Shown one piece after another: positions 6,848-18,500 of a stretch of 34,223 bases of DNA; positions within the stretch are counted from its first letter, which is position 1, and each line of letters starts with the position of its first letter. Where the stretch lies: positions 1-34,223 of the IMG/VR virus record IMGVR_UViG_3300017732_000027; one strand, written 5' to 3'. The notes below the pieces were generated by a model that did not search any database, was not told the DNA's origin, and was given only the letters and a program-made list of their open reading frames with translations. A program made the translations under genes and the position numbers. The stretch is from a virus.

Positions 6848-6985
6848 ATGGCAGTCTATTCGAATACAAACCTATTGAAGGAACCTAACCCTAAAAAAAC
6901 ACGTCAAGGGATGGGAAAACATAGCAAATTAAGTGCAACTTCACGTAATCAAAAGCGTAAGAGGTATCGAGGGCAAGGAAAGTGA
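6848..6985 (+). CDS. 45-residue basic protein conserved in cyanophages
   Basis: A short, strongly basic protein: M-A-V-Y-S-N-T-N-L-L-K-E-P-N-P-K-K-T-R-Q-G, then G-K-H-S-K-L-S-A-T-S-R-N and a K-R-K-R-Y-R-G-Q-G-K tail. From memory, near-identical small proteins (K-L-S-A-T-S-R-N and Y-R-G-Q-G-K motifs) lie in the structural region of many T4-like cyanophages. The role is unknown; the charge suggests contact with DNA, RNA or an acidic protein surface. It is bracketed by two CTAAATA boxes, so it may be transcribed as part of, or separately from, the baseplate genes. No Shine-Dalgarno sequence is evident. Confidence 0.65.
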   Translation: MAVYSNTNLLKEPNPKKTRQGMGKHSKLSATSRNQKRKRYRGQGK

Positions 6986-6992
6986 CTAAATA
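6986..6992 (+). promoter_or_regulatory. CTAAATA box, candidate late promoter for gp25
   Basis: An exact second copy of CTAAATA, directly after the stop of the 45-residue gene and 28 bases before the gp25 ATG. A TATAAT follows a few bases on (6997-7002). The matching sequence, and a spacing to the next ATG similar to that at 6811, argue for a phage late promoter driving gp25, gp6 and the giant gene. Confidence 0.5.
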
Positions 6993-7019
6993 GACATATA
7001 ATGTCAATATTAACGCTTA

Positions 7020-7427
7020 ATGGCGTATCGGTTTAACGCAGAAAGAAATTTATCACGTCAATTCCGTGACCTCAGTATAGGGATGAAAGCAAACCCCAAT
7101 ACTGAGGATTTTTCTATTGTAAAGAATCAGAATGCTATTAAGCAAGCGATGAAAAACCTTATCCTGACAGGATTTGGTGAGAGACCATTTCAACCAACTA
7201 AAGGATCTCGTTTACGTCAGATGCTTTTTGAACCTTTTGATGTGTTTATGTCAGAAGAACTTAAAGAAGAGATGTTTAACGTATTAAAGACTTTTGAACC
7301 TCGCATCGTGGTTAATGAAATAAGAATGATACCTGGTGAACCAAATGAACTAGAAGTGGAAGTTGATTACACCATTGTAGGAGAGACCCTCATACAAACT
7401 GTTGATTTCTTATTGGAGAAAGTATAA
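7020..7427 (+). CDS. 25: Baseplate wedge protein gp25-like
   Basis: A 135-residue protein of the GPW/gp25 family, which forms part of the baseplate wedge and nucleates sheath attachment in contractile tails. Visible family features: S-I-V-K-N-Q-N-A-I-K-Q-A-M-K-N-L-I near residues 38-55, T-G-F-G-E-R-P-F-Q-P with the conserved G-E-R, then G-S-R-L-R-Q-M-L-F-E-P. Length matches T4 gp25 (132 residues). The stop overlaps the next ATG by one base (TAATG), the normal 25-6 gene order of T4-like phages. Confidence 0.93.
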   Translation: MAYRFNAERNLSRQFRDLSIGMKANPNTEDFSIVKNQNAIKQAMKNLILTGFGERPFQPTKGSRLRQMLFEPFDVFMSEELKEEMFNVLKTFEPRIVVNEIRMIPGEPNELEVEVDYTIVGETLIQTVDFLLEKV

Positions 7428-9520
7428 TGGCAGCAATTCCATCCAATTTAACCTCGTTAGATTTTACAGAGATCAGAGAATCTATTCGATCATATCTAAG
7501 AACAAGAGATGAGTTCACAGATTATGATTTTGACGGTTCTGCTGCATCATATCTTTTAGATGTTTTATCATATAACACTTATTATGCTTCATTCACCGCT
7601 AATATGGCGATGAACGAGGCTTTTCTCGAATCTGCGACTATTAGAGATAACGTTGTTAAAATTGCAAAACAATTAAACTATACACCACGTTCTGTAAAAG
7701 CACCAAAAGGATGTGTGCGATTTGCAGTACAAACTACTGTAATTGGTAATAGCACAGACTATCCTAGTAGTGTAACTATGATTGCAGGTGATGTATTTGT
7801 TTCTACAACTGCTGGACAGGGATATACATTCACATTGCCAGAGAATTTAGTTGCTACTGTTGATCAAGCAACTGGAATCGCAACATTTACACAAGTTGTG
7901 ATCTATCAAGGTAATACATTAGAGTATGAGTACGTTGTAGAGGACGTTAAGAAGAGAACATATCTAGTTCCATCAGATGCTATTGATACTGACCTATTAA
8001 AGGTCTCTATTGCACCTAACGCACAGTCTGAAGAGATTGACACATATAACTTAGTAGAAAATATTGTTGATGTTGATGGAACTACTCGTGGTTACTTCCT
8101 TGAAGAGACTGATGACCAAAGATACAACGTAGTTTTTGGTGATGGAGTTATCTGTCGTCAGTTAATTGCAGGTGAGGTTATTAAACTTAAGTATGTGAAG
8201 ACTGAAGGAACTGCTGCTAACGGATGTAAGAGATTTAGCTTCATTGGACGCATTCAAGATTCAACTGGTCGCTTTGTTGCTACATCAAATGTATCATTAG
8301 TGACCATTGACGGTGCACAAGACGGTGAGGACTTAGAATCTACCCTATCGATTAAATTCAACGCTCCTAGGGCGTTTAACAGTCAAAACAGGGCAGTTAC
8401 CGAATCAGACTATGAATACATTACCAAAAAAGTCTATCCTCAAGCAAAAGCAGTAACTGCTTACGGTGGAGAACGCTTACAACCTCCTGTTTATGGAAAG
8501 GTATACATTTCAATTAGGACTAAATCAGGTGCTTTACTTAATACCACAACTAAAAAAAGAATCAGGACAGATTTACAAAAATATTCCATCGCTGCGATTG
8601 AACCAGTTATCGTTGACCCAATTACCCTCTTTATCAGACCTAAAACTTGGGCATTCTTTGACGGTAATAAGACTACACTATCAAATAATGAAATTGCGTC
8701 TAAAGTTCTTGGAGCTATCGATCAGTACAATTCTCAAGCAGAATCAACTCGATTTAATGGTCGTATTGATATCTCTGCTTACCAAACGATGATCGATTCA
8801 TCAGATCCTGCAATTAGTGGTAATGTCACTCATATGACATTGGGTATGAACGTTGCTGGATTTAACTTTGGTCAAACATTTACTCAATGTATTGACTTTG
8901 GTAATGAAATCGCTAACCCTAACGATCTTTCAGGAGCAGACAAAGGGGGAAGTGGTACTGGCACAGATAACGGAGGTACTTGCACACCTAAGTATTCAAG
9001 TGTTAAGAGTGGTACATTCTATGCAACTGGTTATACCGAGAGTCTTCTCGCATTAACTGGAAGCACAAATGGCAATCAGATATCTTCTGCTTCTCTAATA
9101 GAGAATGACACTTCTGCATTCCTTCCAGTGAATATTCGTGATGATGGTTACGGAACTCTAATTTTGGTTACAAAGGTTGACGAAACAGAGACTGTACTGA
9201 AAAAGAATGTAGGAACTGTAGATTATAAGAATGGACAGGTATGTTTAGGACCTATCGATGTAGCAAGTACACCTGATGGAACTAATAGAATCCCTGTTAC
9301 CGTGATACCTGCATCTAGTAACATAGACGTAGGTCCTGGCTTAGATCCAGCAATCTTTAACCCAACTGTTCAGTCGATTGATTACACGATTGATACAACA
9401 AATGCTAAAACATTTGACCCATTTGACTTTACTCCTATCAACTTCGATGGTAGTTCTATAAATATCATTGATTATCCAACCACTGTATACGAAGTACCAG
9501 AATTTAATTCTTGCTTCTAG
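7427..9520 (+). CDS. 6: Baseplate wedge protein gp6-like (baseplate J family)
   Basis: A 697-residue protein; T4 gp6 is 660. The N-terminus (F-T-E-I-R-E-S-I-R-S-Y-L-R-T, then Y-L-L-D-V-L-S-Y-N-T-Y-Y) and the following N-M-A-M-N-E-A-F-L-E-S-A-T and L-N-Y-T-P-R-S segments are the typical gp6/baseplate-J opening; the central F-G-D-G-V-I-C and S-E-S-D-Y-E-Y-I-T-type region (here T-E-S-D-Y-E-Y-I) fits the same family. After a glycine-rich linker (about residues 505-520) comes a beta-rich C-terminal domain. Gp6 dimers clamp neighbouring wedges into the baseplate inner ring. GGAGA upstream, inside gp25, serves as ribosome site. Confidence 0.92.
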   Translation: MAAIPSNLTSLDFTEIRESIRSYLRTRDEFTDYDFDGSAASYLLDVLSYNTYYASFTANMAMNEAFLESATIRDNVVKIAKQLNYTPRSVKAPKGCVRFAVQTTVIGNSTDYPSSVTMIAGDVFVSTTAGQGYTFTLPENLVATVDQATGIATFTQVVIYQGNTLEYEYVVEDVKKRTYLVPSDAIDTDLLKVSIAPNAQSEEIDTYNLVENIVDVDGTTRGYFLEETDDQRYNVVFGDGVICRQLIAGEVIKLKYVKTEGTAANGCKRFSFIGRIQDSTGRFVATSNVSLVTIDGAQDGEDLESTLSIKFNAPRAFNSQNRAVTESDYEYITKKVYPQAKAVTAYGGERLQPPVYGKVYISIRTKSGALLNTTTKKRIRTDLQKYSIAAIEPVIVDPITLFIRPKTWAFFDGNKTTLSNNEIASKVLGAIDQYNSQAESTRFNGRIDISAYQTMIDSSDPAISGNVTHMTLGMNVAGFNFGQTFTQCIDFGNEIANPNDLSGADKGGSGTGTDNGGTCTPKYSSVKSGTFYATGYTESLLALTGSTNGNQISSASLIENDTSAFLPVNIRDDGYGTLILVTKVDETETVLKKNVGTVDYKNGQVCLGPIDVASTPDGTNRIPVTVIPASSNIDVGPGLDPAIFNPTVQSIDYTIDTTNAKTFDPFDFTPINFDGSSINIIDYPTTVYEVPEFNSCF

Positions 9521-9536
9521 TCTCTAAAAACATAAG

Positions 9537-12500
9537 ATGAAGGCTATTACAATATCAGATAGGTTGCAGGATCAAATTCCTGCATTCATTAAAGAAGATA
9601 ACGACCAGTTTGTCAATCTTTTAACGCAATATTATAAATCTCAAGAGAAATCGGGTCGTCCGTACGATGTTTTAAGTAACATACTGAGATATACAGATAT
9701 TGGTTCGGGAGAATTTGACCCAAATTTCCTTTCTTCTACCTCTGCTGTACTAGAAAGAGTAGATCCGACACAAAAAACTATAATTGCAGAAAACGTAAAT
9801 TACTTCCTCGAAAATGATGGTACAATTAAGATCGATGAAGAAGTCATTTACTATGACAAAATTACACACTCTCCTGACATTGTTTTCACGCCTGGTGTTG
9901 ACAAAGCCGAATTCGATAGAAAAATCCAAGAATTCGAACCAATTTCTGATCAATTTGATGGTTCAACAACGCTATTTCCTTTAAGGTTACTTGGAAAACC
10001 TGTAACTCCTCAAAGTTCACAACATCTTCTTGTTATTGTAAATAACGAGTTTAAATATCCAGATGTAGACTATTTCCTTGAAGGAGATAAGATACGTCTT
10101 GTAAACCCCCCAGAAACCCCTACAGGACTGCTTACAGGTGCTATCAATACAGTTCGTTACCTAATTGGTTACACAAGCATTCCTGTACGTTCTCTGGACA
10201 CCATTACTGTTGCTAATGATGCTAAAGAATTTGAATTAAAGTTAGACGGATCAAGTTATACTCCATTATCTACTGTATCTTCTATAGTTGTTGTTAATAG
10301 AGTAGAAAAACGTCCATATGAAGATTTTACAATATTTGAAAATAAATTAATCTTTAAAGAGGATATTGGTGAAAATTCTGTTATCGCTATTCGTTCAATT
10401 GAACTTATTGCACCTGAATTTGGTGGTGGTGCGAGTGCAGTTGCTCAAATTGAAGATGAGAAGTTAAAATCAGTTATTGTTAAGGAAGGTGGTAGTGGAT
10501 ATCGTTTAAGTTTCGCTCCTAAGATTAGTGTTGCGTCAACTAAGGGTACTGGGTTTGGTGCTACTGCTGAAGCACTTGTTAATGGTATTAAAGAGACTCA
10601 ATTACTATTTGCAGGACAAGGTTACGCTTCAAACAATACTCCAGTTGTTATTGTTGACTCACCTGCTGACCCTGAAGGTAAAACTGCTCAAATCCGTGCA
10701 GTTGTTGATGATTCCATCGAAGGGGTCTCACAACTCATTGTAGACAGTTCAGGAAGTGGTTACGATAGGATCCCATCGATCAAATTCCAGAATCCTGGTG
10801 GTGCAACCATTAGTAACCCAACGTTAACTAACGGTGTGATCGATCCTGATTCAATTACTGTCACAGATGATGGTTCAGGATATACTACTGCACCTCTTGT
10901 GTATTTGGATCTTCCAACAGGTGACAATGCCATAAGAGCTAACGTTGTTGCAACAATTGATGCATTCGGGCGTGTTAATGGCATTACAGTCGTTTCAGGA
11001 GGACAAGGTTACACCAGTGTTCCTAGAGCACGTATTATTGATCCTGTAGGTGCACAAATACTTGATGTCAATGTAACTGCGGGTAGAGTTACTAATATTG
11101 AACTATTAACTGGTGGTGCAGGTTACACAGACGCTCCATCGGTGTATATCGTTGATAATAGGAAGGATATTACTGGTGCACCAGCTGGTGGTACTGGAGC
11201 AACTGCTGTTGCAACCATATTCAACGGAGAGATTACTGATATCAATATAACCAGTTTTGGAAGTGGATACTCAGAAACAGAACCTCCTCAAGTTTTTATT
11301 GCTGCTCCACCTGCACCTGAAGCGTCTTGTGACGTTGGTTTTGGTGAAATTACTGGATTTACGATCCATAGTGCAGGTTCTGGATATCAACCATCTGCAT
11401 TTGTTAACTGTAAGCGTGGTGTTTCTAGCACATCTTCATTTGATCAGAAAGGAAACCAAGTATACAGTACAGAAGCATCTACAATTCAATCTTCACACGA
11501 GATTGGAGGAGTCATTCACAACCTAGATACACTCTTTGCTAAGGAATTATACAGAAGGTACGTAAATCAATATCTACCAAATGCGGAAATTGACTATGAA
11601 AAAGTAAATGCTCCGCAGATCATTAAAACTATTTCGGATTTTTACGCATCTAAGGGTACAAAGATCTCAACACAGTACCTATTCAAGATGCTGTTCTCTG
11701 AGAATGTGGATGTATCTTATCCAAAAGATGAGGTTATTAAACCATCTGCTGCATCTTGGAACGTAGATACAGTCCTCCGTGCTGAACTTATAGAAGGTGA
11801 TCCTATTGATTTACTTGATTCACAGTTAATTCAGTATGTGGATGACGTAGATAACTCTGTTAAGGGTGCATCTGCACTGATTGAGAACGTTATTGCTATC
11901 AATACTGGTGTAGGAACTGTATATGAACTTGCTATATCTGAGGAAACACTACAGGGTTCATTCACTATACCCTACAAAACAACTCTTGTAGAATCACTTA
12001 ACACTACAGAATCAATCATTACTGTTGACTCTACGATTGGTTGGCCAGAAAGAAACGGAACTATCCGTATTAATGATACTGAGCAAGTACAATATAAGGA
12101 AAAGACACTTAACCAGTTCATTGAGTGTACACGTTCTAAGAATGGTGTTGTTGAAGATTGGGATGCGGGAACTGTAATTCACTCTGATATATTTGTATAT
12201 TGCAATCGTGGAACCAATACTGAGATTAAATTGCGTGTTTTAGGTATTGCTGATGCAAAATCCACCGTATTGACTGATACTGGTTCGTACTACTTACCTG
12301 GTGATAAATTAAACGTTGCATCTCTAGGTTCTACTGCTACAGATCAGCGTATCACTTCTTGGTTGTATAACGTTAAGAAACTGATAAACGTTACTGATAT
12401 TGTACCTGGCGGACTTAATAACCAGACTGCAACCGTAACTTGCTCTAATAAGCACGGTCTTCTTGTTGGTGACACTGTTACCATCTACGGTGCAAACCCA

Positions 12501-15500
12501 ACTGTGTTCAACGGTACGTTCCTAGTTACTTCACGTATTAGTGATTTCCTCTTTGAATACAATATACCTGCACCAGCAGATGCTGCTCCACAAGGTAATA
12601 TCCTCCTATCTGTTGACTTGAATAAAGGTAAGTCTACAGAAGAAGGTATCAGCATTGCAATTAGAGACTTTACTACAAACGTACAAAATACATTCTTTGA
12701 CGATACACACTCATACATCGCTTCTTCAGGTATACCGAACTATCAGGTAGGTCCTTTCGTAGGTTCTGCACTGTTACCAGGTAACCAACGTAAACTTATA
12801 CGTATACCACGTGTCATCAATACAATAAGTAAACGTGAACAAACAAGTTTCGGTCCTATCGGAGCCTGGGTGAACGGAGTTTCTGCCTGGTCATACAAGT
12901 CTGAAACAAAAATTAAGTACGGTGGTGTTATAGACATCTCCATAACAAACGTTGGACAGGGATATGATGCAGCGAATCCTCCTGTTATTGAGATTAGTGG
13001 AGGAAATGGTACAGGTGCTGCTGCTAGTGTTGTTGTAAACGGAGCGTTAAGTGAGATTGAAGTTACTTCTGGTGGTACTGGTTATACTTCTAGTCCTCTT
13101 GTTTCTATCGTGGGTGGTAACGGATTCGGTGCAACTGCTACTGCTGTTATTACAAACGGTGTAGTTTCTAAGATCTTAGTAGAAAACCCAGGTCAAGGAT
13201 ATACATCTCAACCTGATGTGTCTATTTCAGGTGGTGAAGGAACAGGTGCAACTGCTACTGCTGAAGTTCGCGGACCTATTCAGTCTGTAAGTATTGACAA
13301 TGCAGGTTCATCTTATACCGCATCTCCTACTATTAAACTAAATTCAGGTGAAGGTGCTGTTGCACAATCAATCATTATTAATGGTCGTATCGTTTCAATC
13401 GCTATTATTGCAGCAGGTCGTGCATATACTACTGCACCAGAGATTGTAATCAATGGAGATGGTTATGGTGCTGTGGCAAGAGCTACAATTGGTACAGTTG
13501 GTGAAGATAGAGGTAAGGTTATTGGTGTTACAGTTGTAAATAGAGGTATAGGATATACAACAGGTAACACAACGATCCGATTGGAAGCAGTCGGTGAGAT
13601 GGCGACATTCACTGCAAACGTTTTTGAGTGGACACGTAACCTACAAGATGAATTAGGACAATCCTTTGATACAGCACGCGGTTATGTGTTTGCAGGTTAC
13701 AACACTCAGTATGGTGGTGAATATGCTCACGTATCTGATCCAAAACAGCTCCGTTACGTCTTAGGCGATAATGTCTTCAAAAACCAATCGACTCAACAAT
13801 TACAAGAACTTGCTACTGGGTGGTTACATTCTCCGATTCTTGGATGGGCATTCGATGGTAACCCCATTTATGGTCCTTATGGTTACATTGATGCTACCGA
13901 CCAGTCTTCTGGTGTACGTCGTATTAGAAGCTCTTATAAGATTAAGGATGTCTTAATCTATGACGCTGCAACTAACCCAACTCCAGTAAGAGCAGACGGA
14001 CCTCTACTAAGCAACTATTCAGCTGGATCATTTATTGAAGATTATGAATATACTTTCCAATATGGTGACTTAGATCAATATAACGGGCGTTTTTGTAAGA
14101 CTCCTGAATTCCCTGAAGGCATATATGCGTACTTTGTGTCTATCGATGCATCAGATGCAGGTAATCCTATATTCCCATACATATGCGGTTCTCAACTTTA
14201 TTCTAAAGCAGATGAGTGGAACTACAGTCAGAATGCTGTTCAAACAAATATTCCATTAGGTGTTGTTAGATTTAGAGATCCATATGAAGATGTTGACATC
14301 GATATTGATCGTCAACCAAACCAAGATACTGATATTCTTGTAACTGAATTTGGTGAGGAACTTATCTTTGAAATTGAAGATACAAACCGTGATGGTGTTA
14401 TCAATAATTTAGAAGATAGTACACCTATTAATATTGCAGAAGAACCTGTACTTCAGTTATTCGATTACTATCCTAAAGTTTCTACTAGATCAGAAGTTGA
14501 TATTGACATTGAAACTACGACTAAATTTGAGGATGCTCAAGTTGATGGATTTGTGGTAGAGAATCCTGGTATTTCTTATAAAGTAAACGATAAACTATAC
14601 TTTGATAATACAGATACAGAAGGATTTGGTGCTTCTGCTAAAGTTGACTCAGTTAAAGGTCTTTCAATATCTGGTTATTCTTCATATATGGCGAATGATA
14701 TACCTTATGGTCGTATCACTACTCCTTCAGAACACGAATTGCGTATTGGTGATGAAGTTATCGTTACCAGTAATCCTATATTAGATTCTACAAATAAAAC
14801 TTATAGAGTTAAAGTTATATCTGGTGTTGAAGAATTAACAATTACACAGAATGGTGTTGGTTATTCTTCTGAACTACCTCCAACCTATGAGTTGATTACT
14901 GACACAGGACAAGATTTCCAACTTTCTCTGGTTAGAACTGATGCAGGTGGTGTTTCACAAGCAAATATTATCAACTCTGGTTCTGGATACAGTGCTTCTA
15001 ATCCTCCACAGATCAGAGTATCACATCCACAGAGATATAAGAAAGCAACTTACTTCTTATCCTTTATTAAAGAAGCAACTGGTATTCTTTCAGTAAATGA
15101 CGTTAGAGTCGCTGATGACCGTACTATCTACGTTGTTGGACAAAGAGATATAACTGGTGGTGATACTTGTGGTGTTCTTGCTAAGTTCAACAGTGATGGT
15201 CGTTTACTTTGGCAGAGAACCTTAGTTCCTACAGTTCCAAATGCTAATCCCAAGTCACTAAAATGGAATTCACTATATGTCGAAAACAGCAATCCTCATA
15301 ATATCTACGTTATTGGTGAAACTGTTCCTAATATTACTAACTTAACTCATAACCCAGACGTTATCGTTGCAAAATATACTTCAGGATTTGATAATGCAAA
15401 CAACCCTGATGGTATTCTTCAGTGGCAACGTGATATTGCAGGTATATCTGGTGCTACAAGAAGGGACTATGCTACTTCTATTGCTCTTGATCAAGATGGA

Positions 15501-18500
15501 AGAGTAATGATAGGTGGTTATACAGACTCTAACAGTTTGTATGCTGACGATATGTGGGTTGCTTTACTTGATATCGATGGATCTATTATGGAGAAGCGTA
15601 AGATCGCTTCTAGTGCAGTCAGTGAAAGATTACATCAGTTAAAGTGGAAGTCTACAGATAGATTCCTTTTTGTTGGTATTAACGAACCAGATAATACCTC
15701 TGACATCATTATTGGTGAAACTGTCTATGATAGTGCAACTATTGAATTAGCTTGGTCTAAGAAGATCACTAATGCATCTTACAAGTTTAAGAATCCAACA
15801 TTTACTATTGATGAATATGGTTCTGTATATGTAACTGCTACTGCTGTTAATACTGATGGTAAGAATTATGGTGTTTTATATGTAAAATTTGACAATGACG
15901 TTTATACTTCTACCATACACCAAAAGATCTTTGTACCAAGTGGTACTTATCAGAGTTGTGAGAATGGTGGAGTTAAATTTGATATCTTTGGTAACGTTGA
16001 TGTATCTTGTTCTGTACAGGAAGATTTCAATGCTGCTAAATCTGTAACTCTAAAGGTAGGTTGGAACACAGGTACCGCTATTAATTCTACAGTTCTATCA
16101 GAAACAAGTGGTATTGGTTTCAAACCTGTTGCAGTATCTAATGATAACTCAGGTGATACTATTGTTGTTGGTAATAAAGTTGAATCTGACCAACTTGCAA
16201 TCTTTAACTGGGATACTGCTGATAACTTATTTGATGAGACATATAATGACACTTTAAAAACTGGTACAAACAAACAGTGGTATGCTACTGGTAACGCTGT
16301 AATTGATGACACTAAGAAATTTGCTGGTGCATCTTCTATTAAATTAGATGCTGCTAACTCTCTTGCACTTCAGTATGGATCAGATGTAGCAACCAGTTGG
16401 ACTATGGAGGGATTCTGGGCACTAGGATCTACTCAGTACGCTGCTGCTAATACAAAACCAATATTCTATACATCTACTGATAATGCAGGTAACGTTGTTA
16501 AATTTGGTCTTGATGCTGATCAAAGTAGTCCCAACTACGGTAAATCATTTATAGACATCTCAGGTACAACTACATTCTCTGCTGCATCTGTATACTTTGC
16601 TGTACTTAATAATGAAGTATTCATTCACGTAGCAGCAGTTAAAGAACGTGTTGGAGTTGGAGATTACAAATATAGATTCTTTATTAATGGTATTGAAACA
16701 CAAGTTCTTACAAGTACCACAATTGATGTTAATTTAAAAGATGCTAGTGTGGGTCCTGATGGAACACCTGGTTCAGTCAATAACTGGATTGGTTGGATTG
16801 ACAACATAGTCATCTCACCGACCGCCAAGTATGTTGAAGCGTTTACTCCCCCTGATACACCGATTCTTGGTTCTAATAGTATCAGTAAAGGTTTCTTATA
16901 CAAGGTTGACAAAGATAAAACACAGTTAGGATCATTTACTCTTAACGATGTTGAATCAGGACATCAGATAACTCTTGCTTCTACATCTGCATATACATTC
17001 AATACTCAAGCAGTAACGCTGAATCCTTGGACAATAGGTCCCGCTGGTATTCAAATCCTTGACTATGGTGATGTAGTAGCACAGCACGTACCTGGTGTAT
17101 TTACAGTCACATCTACAGATCAGTCTTACGCTAATAAAACTTCTACTATTCCTACACCAGGTGGTAAGAAATTACTTCTTACAACTACTGTTGTACCAAA
17201 ATACTACTTCAAGGATGCAACATATACACAAATTGACCTTGTTAAGACAATATCATTTAATCAACCAGCTACATTCACTAAAGGTGCTACATTACAACAG
17301 TATTCAGTGATTGGTGGTTCTGATGTTATATCTGCGTATGGTCAAATTGTTGAAGTAGGAGCTAGTTCTGTCAAGATTGGTAAGATTATTGGTACATTTG
17401 ATAACACAAAACTACTAAAATCAACTGTTAATGACATAAATGAACTAGAAAGGAACTTTACAGAAGAAAAAACAGAAACACAATGGGCAACTAACTTCAA
17501 TTACACTGTTGGAGATGTAGTTTATAACGATAAAAAACTCTATACTGCACAAACAACTGGTGTTTCAAGTACAATTGCACCTGTACATACAACTGGAGTT
17601 GTTTCTGATGGTGCTATTAACTGGGCTTATACCTCAGCATCAGGCATATATGTTGTAGATCTTGCAAATACATCTTATAATGGCAGTACATTAGCAACAT
17701 TTGCTTCTTGGAAAGCATTCTCAGCGTCTGATTACACTATTAAGATTGAAGAAATCTATGATGACTCCAACTTTATTAAAGGAGACACCATTGATGCTGA
17801 TGCTGTCAACCTACAATTTGCTGTTGATGCTACTGGTAAGATAGCAACCTTCACTGGACTGCTTGGTGTTAAGAAGATATCTTTAATTGCAAAACTTAAT
17901 AAGGACGTAATTCCTTCTGGATCACTTACAAACACTGATTTAGTATATTGTTCTGCTGCAAGTAGACATAATTTCGAACTTAATGACATTATATTCACTG
18001 AAAACTTTGGTACTAATGATTATAATGGTTCATTCTTCGTAGAAGAGATATTTAATTCTAGAGACTTCAGTTTCCGTCTAAGAAGCACTGCTGTACAAGA
18101 TCCTACCTTTGCTGGAACTGGATCTTCAGTAGCTAACGTCAATATTTACGCTAAACATCCTAAATTCCTCTTTGTTAGAGGTCATCAGTACATTTTTGAC
18201 CTTGATGATGCTTCTAACTTAGGATATTACTTGTCATTCTCTAAAGATAACCAGTATAAACTGGAATATCCTTTCATTAATATCGTTAGAGAAGGTACAC
18301 CAGGTTTCACTGATGATGATTCACCAACTCCATTGGTTAAATTTATCATTAACGAAGACGTTACTAATATTTCATACTACTTTGACCCTTCTAGAACAGG
18401 TGCAAACTCTCCTGTTGGTGAAGGATCATTCATTGACGTTATAACTTCACCTTATCAAGGTACATTTAGAGTAACTGGTACAAGTAACGGTGGTAAAACA

